Below are positions 46,255 through 57,503 of a DNA stretch of 64,000 nucleotides, one piece after another. The stretch spans positions 39,948,753-40,012,752 of the forward strand of contig OY754469.1 in NCBI GenBank assembly GCA_963575645.1, given 5' to 3'. The stretch's first letter is position 1; each line of letters starts with the position of its first letter. The stretch is from Xanthostigma xanthostigma (taxonomy: Eukaryota; Arthropoda; Insecta; Raphidioptera; Raphidiidae). The notes under the pieces are model-generated. The model was given only the letters and a program-made list of their open reading frames with translations, had not been told where the DNA came from and ran no database searches. The position numbers and the translations under genes were made by a program.

Positions 46255-46468
46255 ATTGGTTGTCTGTAAAGTCGGTTTACGGACGATAGTTTTACGTGAT
46301 AACGTATTCCGTAATACATAACCTAAATTTTAGTAGCTGTCAAACTTGGGCCGAAGCCTACTGAGCTCTCGCTTGCACGCACAGGGTCAGGCGGAACGTT
46401 AGGAACGTTACACTTTTTCGTGCGTGCAGCTGGTGTTTCATCAATTTATAAGACGTTATCACGTCAAG
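46255..46468 (+). mobile_element. Repeat family U, copy 4
   Basis: ATTGGTTGTCTGTAAAGTCG at the left, AATTTATAAGACGTTATCAC at the right. ACGTCAA occurs just outside both ends. Confidence 0.68.
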
Positions 46469-46625
46469 AACTGTAATTATATTATCACAATTTTGATTTT
46501 TACGTGGCTAATTACGCACACAGGCGTAGAAGCCAAAAAACAATATATTAAAAAAAATTATCACAATCTAAGGTCATTGTCAACTCAGATTGTCGGACAA
46601 TGCCGAAATGTGACGCAATGTGTAA

Positions 46626-47030
46626 ATATCATATACTTTTATTCTATATTGAGCATAGGAATAAAATCGCAATCGAACTATTAGAGTGGGAAACATATAC
46701 TTCTGTCTTTTTTTACGCCGTAAGCACTGGCGTATCCAGGAGAGCAAACAAGCACGGGGGACCCGGCTTAAGAAATTTCTAATTTGCCCCCTCCTAGGCC
46801 AAAAGCTGGGTACGCCCATGTTAACGTCATAGAAAAAGACAAAGTTTTTGAAACAGAGATACTTTATTCAGATTGAATGCAAGTACATCAACCAATCCTA
46901 TCATCGGAGAAATCAGGGAATTACATCGAAGAAAGAGACGCAGATATATTTTCGATACGCTTTGTTGCGTTAACTCACCGCACATTGAGTAGATAGGCAA
47001 TGATTCATATAGTTAATTAATAGATGCATG
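46626..47030 (+). mobile_element. Family L repeat, copy 3
   Basis: Well-preserved copy, including AGCACTGGCGTATCCAGGAG and GGGTACGCCCATGTTAACGT. Confidence 0.7.
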
Positions 47031-47038
47031 GTAAATCA

Positions 47039-47616
47039 TCATTTATATTAATACGTAAAGGTTTAAGATGTTTGCCTCCCTTTTTAGAAAAAACCACACA
47101 ATTTCTCCACATAAATTATATATCATTTTACAGATAATTGCTTGCTCTACTGACATCGACAACTAAAAAATTTATTATTGCTTTTGTTTTTGTAAATTAA
47201 TTAAAATACAGCAACGCTGAACAACGTCTGCTATCTGACGGCTTTAATTTTGAAACAACGTCAACACTTCGATCTGTCATTTGACCTTCAGATTGTAATA
47301 CAACAGACACAATACTGCATACTACCACATGACGGCTTTAATTTTGAAACAGCGAGCAACGCCACAGCAATGCTGCATGATGCCATCTGACGGCTTAGCT
47401 CAACGCTTTTGCTACTTGCGCCTCTATATGACAATTTTAGTAAAATATTTCTTCGATCTGTCATCTGAGCTTCATATTGTAATACAACAAAAAGAAGAAC
47501 GTTATAAGCAGTGTGCAAAATTAGAAACGAATCTGCAATCATATTTAAAAAATTATTTTGTAAAGTGATAATTATTATACTTATTTAGTGCGAATAATTC
47601 GCACAGGTCACGCTAG
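47039..47616 (+). mobile_element. Helitron-like element, family 2, copy 3
   Basis: A|TC start, GTGCGAATAATTCGCAC hairpin and CTAG|T end. It is 578 bp and lies 361 bp from copy 4 in the same orientation. Confidence 0.8.
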
Positions 47617-47977
47617 TATACATTATACAGTTTTGACTGTACTTTTGTTGAACAATGTACATTAATATAGGTGTATGTACATACGCATGGTCTATGTGTG
47701 ATACTGTGGTAGATACATACTTATAATGTGTGCTGTGTATTATAGTGGAGTTTGACGACGTTTGTCATTATTTAGTGTCGCATTCACGCGTGACGAACCC
47801 CGACCAAACCTCCACCGCCACCACCTCATCCTCCTCCTCGGGCCGCATAACCCGAAAGGAAAGGGGATTTACCGCGTATATCGCGGGCACACGATAAGGT
47901 GGAGCGAAAGTATATCGACACAAACAAACCTTATAAATAAGGACGTCTGAGTTTAGTGTAAAACTTTGGACCGAGCA
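47617..47977. other. Unique spacer between two Helitrons
   Basis: A frame at 47762-47950 covers a C-rich stretch (CCACCGCCACCACCTCATCC) with no known domain. It is not repeated elsewhere in the window, so it may be host sequence or a captured piece. Confidence 0.35.
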
Positions 47978-48448
47978 TCATATATATACGTTAAGGTTAA
48001 GATGTTTGCCTCACTTTTTAGAAAAAACCACACAATTTCTCCACATAAATTATATATCATTTTACAGATAATTGCTTGCTCTACTGACATCGACACCTAA
48101 AAAAATTATTATTGCTTTTGATTTGGTAAATTAATTAATTAACAGCAGTGCTGAACAACGTCTGCCATCTGACGGCTATAATTTTTAAACAACGCCAACA
48201 CTTCGATCTGTCATCTGACCTTCATATTGTAAATACTGCATACTGCCATCTGACGGGCAACGCTGAACAACGTCACAGAAATGCTGCATGATGCCATCTG
48301 ACAACAAAAAGAAGAACGTTATAAGCAGTGTGCAAAATTAGAAACGAATTGAATACCTGCAATCACATTTAAAAAATAATTTTGTAAAGTGATAATTATT
48401 ATATCTACTTATGTATTTAGTGCGAATAATTTGCACAGGTCACGCTAG
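47978..48448 (+). mobile_element. Helitron-like element, family 2, copy 4 (internal deletion)
   Basis: It has the same termini as copy 3, with a decayed hairpin (GTGCGAATAATTTGCAC). The middle lost about 100 bp around the ATGCCATCTGAC-ACAAC junction. Confidence 0.78.
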
Positions 48449-49484
48449 TTTATATTATTGAAGTAATCATATTTTTTTATGTGAAACAAATGGCGCGTTT
48501 GGTTGGGAGTAAAACCGAACAATTGGTGCGACACTTTTATGGAAGGACGTTACGTTTATGCGCGTTGGATTAAGCATGGCTTTAGTTGAAGGCGACATCT
48601 AGAAAACAGAGCGAAATTTAGTTACTAGTATTTCGTTAGATGACAGCGCGTGATGCTTGCTTTGTGTATGCGTTTAATTAGAACTTTGCTTTTGTTAAAG
48701 GCGACAACTAGATCGGTGAAATTTTGTTACGAGAATTTCGCTTAAATGTATGTTTTACATCTGCCAGGCGCCTCACGACGGCTCACATTTTTTAAAAATT
48801 TGTTTAATCCTCTAAAAACAAATGAGTAAATAAAAATATTAATTGTGCTGTTTTTTTATTTAGCAAATGGGGTTATTTGGGCCTGATACTAATTCATGTT
48901 TTCAATTTTTACTAATAATTTTTGAAAACATTAAATTCACATAATATAATACCTATATCTTTTGATTGATGTTATTTTGAGTCCTATGTTTTTCTAAAAA
49001 ACACTGTCCTAATTGGGTCAGTAGTTTTTGCGTGATGCGTGCACAAACAAACAACACGCAAAGTTTACAGTTTTATTAGTATTGATTTTTAGGATCTAAT
49101 AATTCAGTCCCTTGACTTTCAGCAATAAATTATATTAATTGTGATATTTTCGGTCCACCCTAAATGCACGCACATAACAATGAGGTTAAAGGTGCGACGT
49201 AAGTGGCGACGCACGGCGTCGTTTTCTTTCAACTATAGCATAGAAACTCAATGCTTTGTCCTCATCAGCTAACTTAGTCAAAAACAGCAAACCGACAGAT
49301 TTGATATTTCCTGCACTTTTAATCGCTATATTACCCAACATTTGAACTGAAAGAAACTTGAGAATATCTTCCATAGCATACCTGCTTTATGAGTATGTAT
49401 ACAGACATGTATCCTAATCCATTACGCACTAGTGCGGTAATGAAAAAATCGTTTATTTTTAATGATAAAGAAAAATGCAATGAG
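48449..49484. other. No gene; diverged repeat at about 48480-48790
   Basis: TTTTACATCTGCCAGGCGCC matches, reversed, the block at 13890 and 33640. The rest is unassigned. Confidence 0.35.
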
Positions 49485-49672
49485 AATAAATTTCGTATAA
49501 TAAAATGTGTCCAAACAGCTTTGTTACGGGTAAAAACAAAATAAAAACTATATAAACTCTATTTTACCTATAATAAATCGAGAAGGTAAAATAGAGTTCA
49601 TACAGTTTTTATTCTGTTTTTACCCGTAACAAAGCTGTTTGGACACATTTTATTATACGAAATTTATGCAAA
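49485..49672. mobile_element. Foldback element
   Basis: Arms of about 80 bp (AATTTCGTATAATAAAATGT, GTGTCCAAACAGCTTTGTTA) mirrored around a short loop at 49578-49587. The right arm continues into sequence related to 6375-6460. Confidence 0.7.
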
Positions 49673-49738
49673 AATCTCTCTTCTTTCATTTTAAACAGAT
49701 TTCGGATCGATCTGAGTTCAAATGAGCGAACTATAAGC

Positions 49739-50808
49739 CAAGGACGTAGATATGGGGAGTTAAAGGGGATGTCGCGTGAGACACTATTGAGGGCTACTGA
49801 TTGGTTTTCGACTAATAAACTTAGTTTAAATGTAAATAAAACAGAATTTTTGACTTTTAATCATTTGAGTAATGATTGCAACACAAATGTTAAATTCTTG
49901 GGAATATATTTAGATAAACCTCTCAAATGGAAAGCACATATATCCCAAATTTGTCGAAAACTGAATTCTGTAATATATGCTATAAGAAGGGTTTCGGATG
50001 TTGTATCAATTGAGGCTGCAAGAACAGCATATTTCGGATTATTTGAATGTTTAATTAGCTATGGTGTGCTATTATGGGGAAACTCTACGGATTCGAATAG
50101 AGTATTCGTACTCCAAAAAAGAGCTGTTAGGGCTATGGCCAGAGTTTCAACTAAAGAACACTGCAAACCATATTTTGTTAATTACAAAATATTAACTCTA
50201 CCGTCATTGTTTATTCTTCATGCGTTATTATACTTTAAACAAAATAATATGAAGAACTTGGATTGCAGCTCTGATTGTCAATCTTAAATAATGTAAGATA
50301 TAAACATAATCTGAGATTACCACCTCACCGACTACAAAAAATAAATAGCAGTTTCGTCTGCATATCAATTAAACTATTCAATAAACTGCCTCTTGATGTT
50401 CAAAACCTTCCCCTAAAACAGTTCAAAAATCTTGTGCGGAGGAGGTTGATTCAGGCTGGTCATTATTCTGTAGAAGATTTCTATTATTAGTGTACTATAC
50501 TTGTTTTTTTGTTTTTTAATTGTATGACGATGTTATGCCACGTAATGGTGGTATTTAAACAAATATATTCTATTCTATTCTATTCTAATATCCCCCAGGA
50601 TCATAATAATAAACAAATGAAACGGAAAATAATACGAATTCCTGGCTAACAAATAAAGTTTAGGAATACTTTTTGAAAAAGAATTTGTAAAATTAGGTTA
50701 AAAATAATTTAATATTTTGCTTGACACCTTCCTTCGTGAGTATTCTTGTGTGATATTGATTTTTTTTTGCTTTATCCTGCCCCCCAGAAAAAAATATCTA
50801 CGCCCTTG
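49739..50808. mobile_element. hAT-3 element, copy 2, interrupted by a LINE
   Basis: The termini are CAAGGACGTAGATATG and ATATCTACGCCCTTG, with the exact 8-bp duplication CTATAAGC (49731-49738 and 50809-50816). The hAT sequence matches the reverse complement of 12455-12707 on both sides of a LINE insertion at about 49769-50589. Confidence 0.9.
49769..50589 (+). mobile_element. LINE reverse transcriptase C-terminal fragment nested in hAT-3
   Basis: The frame carries NKLSLNVNKTEFLTF and VKFLGIYLDKPLKWKAHI, the thumb-adjacent part of CR1/Jockey-type reverse transcriptase, then GVLLWGNSTDSNRVFVLQKR. A frameshift near 50280 separates it from the ORF end (KLFNKLPLDVQNLPLKQFKN), with a TAG stop at 50488-50490. 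The tail is TATTC repeats. It lacks the catalytic YxDD region, so it is 5'-truncated and inactive. Confidence 0.82.
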
Positions 50809-50816
50809 CTATAAGC

Positions 50817-51834
50817 AAACAAGTTTGAATCATTTCTCCTTTAAAGTCACAGATTTCCCCTTCAAGGGCACAAAACATTTCAAGCAAATACGTCACTAAA
50901 GAAGTTTTACTTCAAAAACAAAACACGAACACTAATATTAACAAATCATGAACAAACGCCAGTGTATCGACAAGTGGTGGCGGTCAGTCGGGCCGGCGTC
51001 TTGCGTCGGACATGAAAACCACTAGATATTTAGTTAGTTTTATATATTGTTAGTATGGTACGTCGACAACAACGCAAACTCGAGTGGTCGTTGTCTGCAG
51101 ATCTGCACTCTATATAATATACCTACCTTATCTCGCTCTCATATAATAACTGAATGTCGAAAATTATAGCAGCGAAAAGTCAGAACCATAATAATTATTA
51201 GCTACTAGATTTTCGGCCCGACTTTGCTCCGATAAATTGTGGTTTAGCAGCGAAATAATCTAGAGCAACAAATGCACCATTTGTATCTCATTCAGGAGCA
51301 TTCAGGAACATTGAAAATTGTTTTCTGTAGAGTCAACCGGGGGTACCTCCTAACACTGGCTATGAATTGTGTGGGGAGGGGGTAGTTAAATTATGACTCA
51401 CAACCATGTTTATGATGTTTAAATTATTAACTTTTTTCAAACACTGTTGATAACATACGCTGTAACACTAATCATTACTGCCATAAGCCATGTGTCGTGT
51501 ATTATGTATGTGTATAAAGTACGACATACGTACATACCGCTGTGTCAAAGCCGTCAAAAGTGTTGACCGAATGAGATAGATTCAATGAACACTTCTAGCA
51601 TATGACAGTAATAGATGCTTATTTTTACTAATGTAATGACGGTAAGAGCAGCTCAAAGCCGATCTAAATAACACGCTATAACCTGTACACCGCGGATATC
51701 TGATGATGACGTTTCAAGTGCTGATTCGGAGCGCAGAACAGCGTTTGAACGCAAGAAAGTCTGCCACATAGAACGCACACGACTTTTGTCTGCGTAAACA
51801 AAGCAAGTGAATTGTGTTCTAGGACAAGGGTGTC
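50817..51834. other. No gene recognised
   Basis: The block at 51330-51470 (GTCAACCGGGGGTACCTCCT) recurs at 63875-64000. GAAGTTTTACTTCA at 50902 matches the ends of 34276-34835. Confidence 0.4.
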
Positions 51835-52123
51835 AGACTAATTTTTCTAAAGCGCCATTTATAAGATTTAAGGTGTGTTAGCGAGCTATAGACTCTAAAT
51901 TAAAAACTAAAACACAAACTAAATTAAAATCTTTATTTAGTTTAAATCAATTTTCATATAGGTACCTAAAGGTAATAAAAAGAATAAATTATCTTGAGCT
52001 TAAGGATCCAGCAATTTTAAAAATACGTAGTATAGCATCGAATGCCGTCTAAAATCCTCACTGAATAGATTCTGGTCACGGGCCGTATTGAGATGGCTGA
52101 GAGCCGTATTTTTGACATCACTG
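51835..52123. mobile_element. hAT-like element, degraded
   Basis: CAAGGGTGTCAGAC at the left and TTTGACATCACTG at the right, with similar 8-bp flanks TTCTAGGA and TTCCAAGA. Interior includes GGGCCGTATTGAGATGGCTG. Confidence 0.6.
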
Positions 52124-52388
52124 TTCCAAGAGACTTTTTGATGTTTTAGAGCTGCAAATCTATTATCTTATTTCACTCCTTAAAGAGAATTCAAAATAAA
52201 TTTCGTTTATTGATTCAGAATGCGGAATTTTATGCCCTAAAACTATTGTTGCGTGCCCTGATGGGACGCCTATGGAATTCGGTGGAAACTACTAGAAACA
52301 ACAACAATGGAAACAGGTCAAAACACCCGACCTCGGAGACACACATACATGTAAAGGAAGGGAACTCGGTGTGTAAAGCAGGTAGCGA

Positions 52389-52801
52389 TGTTAGACCCGA
52401 CTTCTTAGTATCGCTTGGAGAGAACAATAGAAGAAATCTCGATTCGTTCCGAACATTCTAGAAGCTTGGACCGAAAACTATATAAGGAAGCAGAGTGAGT
52501 AAGTCAGGCAGTCAGTATTCGAGCTGTTCGTGATACAGTGCTCTGGCATTACGACATAATTATTACGACATAAATTATACTGTGGAAATAAATTATAACT
52601 TTAGTGAGTGGTTTTAAATAAATGACTTTTAGTTAATAGACAAGTGTGCTGATAAACTTTGTGTTGTGTTCCTGTGTGTTGTGAATATTATGTGTATAAT
52701 TTAGTGACACTTTATTCTCTGTTACTTAGTCGTTTGTGTGTTTAACGTTTTGTTAAACATTTATTCTTGTAAATAAATAATTTCCGCCACGGACTACAGC
52801 A
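52389..52801 (+). promoter_or_regulatory. Possible solo LTR or promoter with heat-shock elements
   Basis: GAACATTCTAGAA at 52451-52463 gives three alternating GAA/TTC units (heat-shock element). A TATATAAG box follows at 52479-52486, an arthropod initiator TCAGT at about 52512, and AATAAATAA near 52772. A TG start (TGTTAGACCCGAC) and a possible CA end at about 52801 would make a 413-bp LTR. No matching flanking duplication or primer-binding site was found, so a host promoter is also possible. Confidence 0.4.
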
Positions 52802-53239
52802 GTTTTGTTACGCTATTATTCAAAGGCAGAAAATTACGAAAGTACTTTACATGTGAAAGCCCTACGATCGTCGGCTGTTGTCGCCATCCTGTATAAATGC
52901 ATGTTAAAAATAACAGATTTCGCTACCGCAATAATGTAGGTAAAAGTTTAACGATATTATTCATGTAATTTTTTTCCTCGATACTCTGTCGACAGCAGCA
53001 CAAAAGATACCATTCACAGATAGCGGCTGTGATGGGGGCCGCGGGACCTCTTTCGCGAGACATGCCTTTGCAGAGAGAAAGAAAGAGATGGATGGGGGCC
53101 GAGCCCCGCGATGCGGCGACGGCGGCGGCGAAAACAATGTTTATCGTCGACATTACGCTTCATTAATTGCCAGACGGAGGTGCGAGGCGGTGTTTAAAAA
53201 ACTTGCAACGCGCGTGCACCGACGTTCAACTGTCTCACT
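52802..53239. other. GC-rich single-copy block, possible regulatory element
   Basis: At 53015-53225 the sequence is GC-rich (GATGCGGCGACGGCGGCGGC) and includes a homeodomain-type word CATTAATTGCC. GATGGGGGCCG occurs twice. No domain is recognised in the overlapping frames. Confidence 0.35.
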
Positions 53240-53650
53240 TCTGTACATATACTTTCATTCTATACTGAGCATAGGAATAAAATCGCAATCGAACCATTAG
53301 GGTGCAAACATATTATATTTCTGTCTTTTTTTAAGTCGTAAGCACTATGGCGTATCCAGGAGGGCAAAACAAGCACGAGGGACCCGGCTTAAGAAATTTC
53401 TAATTTGCTCCCTCTTGATCCAAAAACTGGGGACGCCCATGTTAACGTCATAGAAAAAGACAAAGTTTTTTAAACAGAGATACTTTATTCAGATTGAATG
53501 CCAGTACATAAACCAATCCTATCATCGGAGAAATCAGGGAATTACATCGAAGAAAGAGACGCAGATATATTTTCGATACGCTTTGTTGCTTTCACTCACC
53601 GCACATTGACTAGATAGACAATGATTCATATAGTTAATTATTAAATATAT
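53240..53650 (+). mobile_element. Family L repeat, copy 4
   Basis: Matches 46626-47030; several base changes in the GCCCCCTCC region. Confidence 0.7.
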
Positions 53651-54229
53651 GCTTCTGTACAACAACGTCATTCGCAACATCTACGGCCTGCCTCGTCTAC
53701 GACGTACCTTTTTGTAGACGCTCGACGACTCAGGTCAACAGCGACGTACATCTTCTATCCGTAACGTCCTTCTTCCAATTAATAGCACAGTCAACGTTCA
53801 TATGTTTAAAATTCATTCCAAATGTGTACTGTCAAAATATTAATGAATATTATACAGAACGATTTTTCAGTTGAATCTTCTTTTTTAACAGCGTGTATAG
53901 AAATCAAACAGGCGAACAAATATTTTAAGTAACTTTTTTTATCAAAACTCAAAAGTAACAGAGAAACATTCTTTCAAAGAAAAATCGCAGGTTTGTGGAC
54001 AAAAGTTATATTTATAAATGTACGACGTTTCGTCTATAAAAAACTTTTTCAAGTACAATATGAAAATATTATTTAAAACAATAATTATGAAAATAAACAT
54101 TAATTACTAACCATAGCAATTAACAAAAGTTAAGGTACATAAGACAAAAAAATGGCAACAAGTTTATGTATAAATTTTTAAACAATAAAAAATAAAAATT
54201 AAAAATTCGAACACCTTCTCGTTTCCTGC
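53651..54229. other. No feature recognised
   Basis: AT-rich; no repeat termini or domain. Confidence 0.4.
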
Positions 54230-55260
54230 CCATTATTCGATGGGGTCCAGTACGATAACACTATGCACCCAAATTTTGAAATTTTTTTTTTTAAGTCATA
54301 GAAAACGCTAAATTTTGACGTTCAAAAAAAAAACTTTGCGGATTATTCACAAATTTCCTCAAAAATACGTGAAAAAAATGGAACTACTTTTCGTCTTTCA
54401 CTGTCATTTTTTGAATCTAACCAATCAAAAATCACAAATACACGTCATAGCAACTGGTGTAGAATTATTGTATAACTATCTCACTTTGAATGCAGTTTTC
54501 GATTGTGTTATGGAAGCAGGGTCGTATTTAGATTCGCATACCCGTTTATCGTTCACCCCGGAATTGTTTTTTTAAAAACTCAACATTTGCCCCTTCCCGT
54601 TTCACTGCGAGACAATTCGCATACCCCTTTATCGTTCACCCCAGAATTACAATTCGCATACCCGTTTATAGTTCACCCCGGAATTGTTTTTTTAAAAACT
54701 CCACATTTGCCCCTTCCCGTTTCACTGCGAGACAATTCGCATACCCCTTTATCGTTCACCCCAGAATTACAATTCGCATACCCGTTTATCGTTCACCACG
54801 GAATTGTTTTTTTTAAAAACTCCACATTTGCCCCTTCCCGTTTCACTGCAAGACAATTCGCATACCCCTTTATCAAAAAAAGCGGTGGTTTTCAATCTTC
54901 ATGAAAATGTGAGTTTTAAATTTAAAATTCGTTTTATAAATTAAAATTTCCAAATACGACTCTGCCCTGAACGTTCAATTGTATTTCATTCCAACCAATT
55001 GATATTTCTATCTTTGTTTATCATAGGTACAGGTATATATAACTTTCTCTTTTCTTATCACTATATAAGACAAGATAGCGATCGCTATAGTATATAATAT
55101 ACTTACTATACCATATTTAATTTTTTTAAATTAATTTATAAAAATTAATTTTCCGCACTTAAAACGACCAATAACGCTGTTATATGTTATATAAAACAAT
55201 AATTGTGAATTTCCACTGGATATTTTGCATAGCAAGTTATCGTACTCTTACCATACATAC
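54230..55260 (+). mobile_element. Family C repeat, copy 2, with internal tandem array
   Basis: It shares its left part (to about 54490) and right part (55140-55255) with 42155-42730. The middle differs and contains the 120-bp tandem array at 54531-54880. Confidence 0.55.
54531..54880 (+). repeat. 120-bp tandem repeat, three units
   Basis: Units start at 54531, 54651 and 54771 with ATTCGCATACCCGTTTAT. Each unit itself holds two related ATTCGCATACCC-type half units. Because 120 is a multiple of three, a 133-codon frame stays open through the array; this is a by-product, not evidence of a gene. Confidence 0.9.
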
Positions 55261-55424
55261 CTACATATAAATTGTATTTACCTGAAATCTGAATATGTTA
55301 CTTATTTAATATTTATACTTATTACTTACCATATTATGTATTTGTTTTTGCGATAATGGCCTTAGTTGCTGATTCGCTTATTTTGTTTTTAAAATAAAAA
55401 AAAAAAAAAAAAAAAAATCGAAAG

Positions 55425-55775
55425 TTAGTTCAATTTCATAACATAGTTGTACTGACTACTTAAATTTTGAGTGTCTGTTCTATAATTAATAGAATTGTTT
55501 TTTCTAATAAAACACATTTCACTGATATCACGTTTCTTCCAATTTGACTCTTTATCTAATATTTGAACTTCATTATATAGAAATTTATGTCCAGTGTCGA
55601 AATGATGAGATGACAACGCGGTCTTATTATCACTTAATAAATTTATGTTTTTACAGTCCATTCTGTGTTGGTAAATTCTATGTTTTAGTAACTGTTTTGT
55701 TTGCCCCACATAACACTTACTACATTCACTGTTCACAAGGTATTTTATAAATGATATTAGATTGATTTTTCTTAT
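55425..55775 (-). mobile_element. Penelope-like element, GIY-YIG endonuclease fragment
   Basis: The minus-strand frame contains CSKCYVGQTKQLLKHRIYQH, then ALSSHHFDTGH and LDKESNWKKRDISEMCFIRK, in the order and spacing of the C-terminal GIY-YIG nuclease of Penelope-like retroelements. IIYKIPC lies just upstream in another frame, so there is a frameshift at about 55736. The reverse transcriptase is missing. An A-rich run at 55397-55417 follows the stop, as expected for a retroposed 3' end. Confidence 0.82.
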
Positions 55776-55990
55776 TAATTATTATCGATGGATTAAGTAA
55801 TTTAAAAGCCCGATTAACACATGCGAAGAAATGATAGCACGAATCGGAAAGGCATTCCAAATAATTCGCGGAAGGCTCTTATCGCTATTACAAGCATGGC
55901 TGCGACGCACGCATCTTTGTGTCCAACAAAACTGGGAAAACTTCGAGCTATTTCTGTGAATACTTGATAATGACATAACATATTTCCATA
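55776..55990. other. Unassigned flank of the Penelope fragment
   Basis: No reverse transcriptase motifs are seen on either strand, so the element is broken here. Confidence 0.35.
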
Positions 55991-55993
55991 GTC

Positions 55994-56165
55994 CTTTCAG
56001 ACAATATATTAACAAAATATATAATAATTAATACATTAACTGATCTAAAAAATATAAAAAATAATTAAATTAATTATTTTTTAGATCAGTTCTGAAGAAG
56101 GTCCAAATCCGGATCGAAACGTTAATGTATTAATTATATATTTTGTTAATATATTGTCTGAAAAA
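55994..56165 (+). ncRNA. Hammerhead-ribozyme-like hairpin, cleavage strand apparently lost
   Basis: CTGAAGA (56092-56098) and GAAAC (56116-56120) bracket a GGTCC/GGATC stem, like the two conserved core strands of a hammerhead ribozyme. The strand before CTGAAGA pairs with AACTGATCTAAAAAAT upstream (stem I). The strand after GAAAC pairs for more than 30 bp with the segment ending ATACATTAAC (stem III). The short junction that should carry the cleavage triplet is absent. Penelope-like elements are known to carry such ribozymes; here it is probably inactive. Confidence 0.5.
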
Positions 56166-56843
56166 TTGGTCGATAATTTCTATTTATTGAATATTTCCAT
56201 AGAGCTCTTTTCTTTCAGTGCGTACCTCTATTCCCAAGATCAATGCAGTGATCCTACCATATCTGTATGTATATAGGTAAACCTAATATAGTTCATGACT
56301 TCTAGCCTCAAGTCAGCACAAAAGGGTTTCGCGCGAGGCCGTGGGCGAGGACCTGCTTCGCTCACGCTTAGCTATGCCACTGACGGAAACTGTCTGTACT
56401 TTATTTTTAACGCACCCCGCCAATGCATTGATAAAAAAGCGTTTGATTCAACGGCCAGTCGTCAGTTACTAATTGGTAGCGACAGTCGGTCAGTCGTGGC
56501 CAGGTATCAATTCATTGCGTGTTGGCAGTCCCTTATCTTGTTATCATAGTAAGGTGTCGGGATACGAGTCGCGCCAGTGGCGCTACCGACCCTCCATTGG
56601 CTTCTTCTCATTTTACCACGTTTATATTAACTTGCTTTTCGTGTATGTCGGACAGAACTTTGTAATTGATTTTATACTTCCTGATGAGATAGAGACGTGA
56701 AATTTTTAACATAACTCAGAATTCGATGACAATACGAGGAAATACTAAAATACAGAAGAAAAATTAAAAAAAAATAAAGAAATTTCAATAAACACCTATA
56801 ATTCATTCTTACTTATTTACCGTTGTAAGGCACCTAGCAATCG
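56166..56843. other. No gene recognised
   Basis: Frames at 56295-56700 have no known domain. Confidence 0.35.
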
Positions 56844-56915
56844 CCGGTCATAGCTCAGTTGGTTAGAGCGTCGTTCTAACAACACGAAGGTCGCGGGTTC
56901 GACCGCATTGGCCCA
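56844..56915 (+). tRNA. tRNA-Ile-like sequence, probable pseudogene
   Basis: TAGCTCAGTTGGTTAGAGCG and CGAAGGTCGCGGGTTCGA match the D-arm, anticodon 3' side and T-arm of eukaryotic tRNA-Ile. The anticodon loop reads CTAACAA, which would be AAC rather than AAT. One anticodon-stem pair and most acceptor pairs fail. It is either a pseudogene or the head of a SINE; T-rich sequence follows (ATTTTTATTTTTTT). Confidence 0.5.
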
Positions 56916-57216
56916 TATAAAATTTTTATTTTTTTACGATGTATTTCTGTTTTTACCACGTTTTTATTAATTAAAAAGAAGAAAATAATAAAATAAATAA
57001 TTTATAATATACCGCGTTTTTAAAACGAACTAAAAAGTATAAAATAATTTTTTAACTTGTAGGATTTGAAACGAAAAACGTGGGGCGTATGCGACAGTTA
57101 TATAAGAAGTGTAGAGTTGTTTAAGAGTAAGACCAAATATTTTCATCAATCGGAAATATCGTTCATGTCCAAAATTTGTATAATAACTCAATGTTGGAAG
57201 TTAAGATTTAAGAAGT
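56916..57216. other. No feature recognised
   Basis: AT-rich flank of the tRNA-like sequence. Confidence 0.4.
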
Positions 57217-57495
57217 CAGCCCCGGATCTAAGGGGGGCAAACCGGGGCACCCGCCCCGGGCGGCAGTTTCAGGGGGCGCCAAAATCATGATAGAATATGG
57301 TTGAAAACCACATCCAATCTGTTCTTTTTCCGATTTACTCAATCTGCTTGTTTTCTGACGGTTTCCCGTTCACGAAAAATGCCAATCATTATATATTTGT
57401 GGGGTTTTTTAAGTAATTTATCTCAAACGCTGGAGAGAGGGGGCGCCATTATCAAGTTTCTGCCCCGGTTTGAAAAAATCCTAGATCCGGGGCTG
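57217..57495. mobile_element. hAT-type MITE
   Basis: The termini CAGCCCCGGATCTA and TAGATCCGGGGCTG carry the exact 8-bp duplication TAAGAAGT (57209-57216 and 57496-57503). GC-rich subterminal regions include CCCGCCCCGGGCGG. It is 279 bp with no transposase. Confidence 0.92.
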
Positions 57496-57503
57496 TAAGA
57501 AGT

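Noticed and set aside
54503-54904. 133-codon frame as a repeat protein
   Set aside because: It is produced by a 120-bp tandem array inside a family C repeat.
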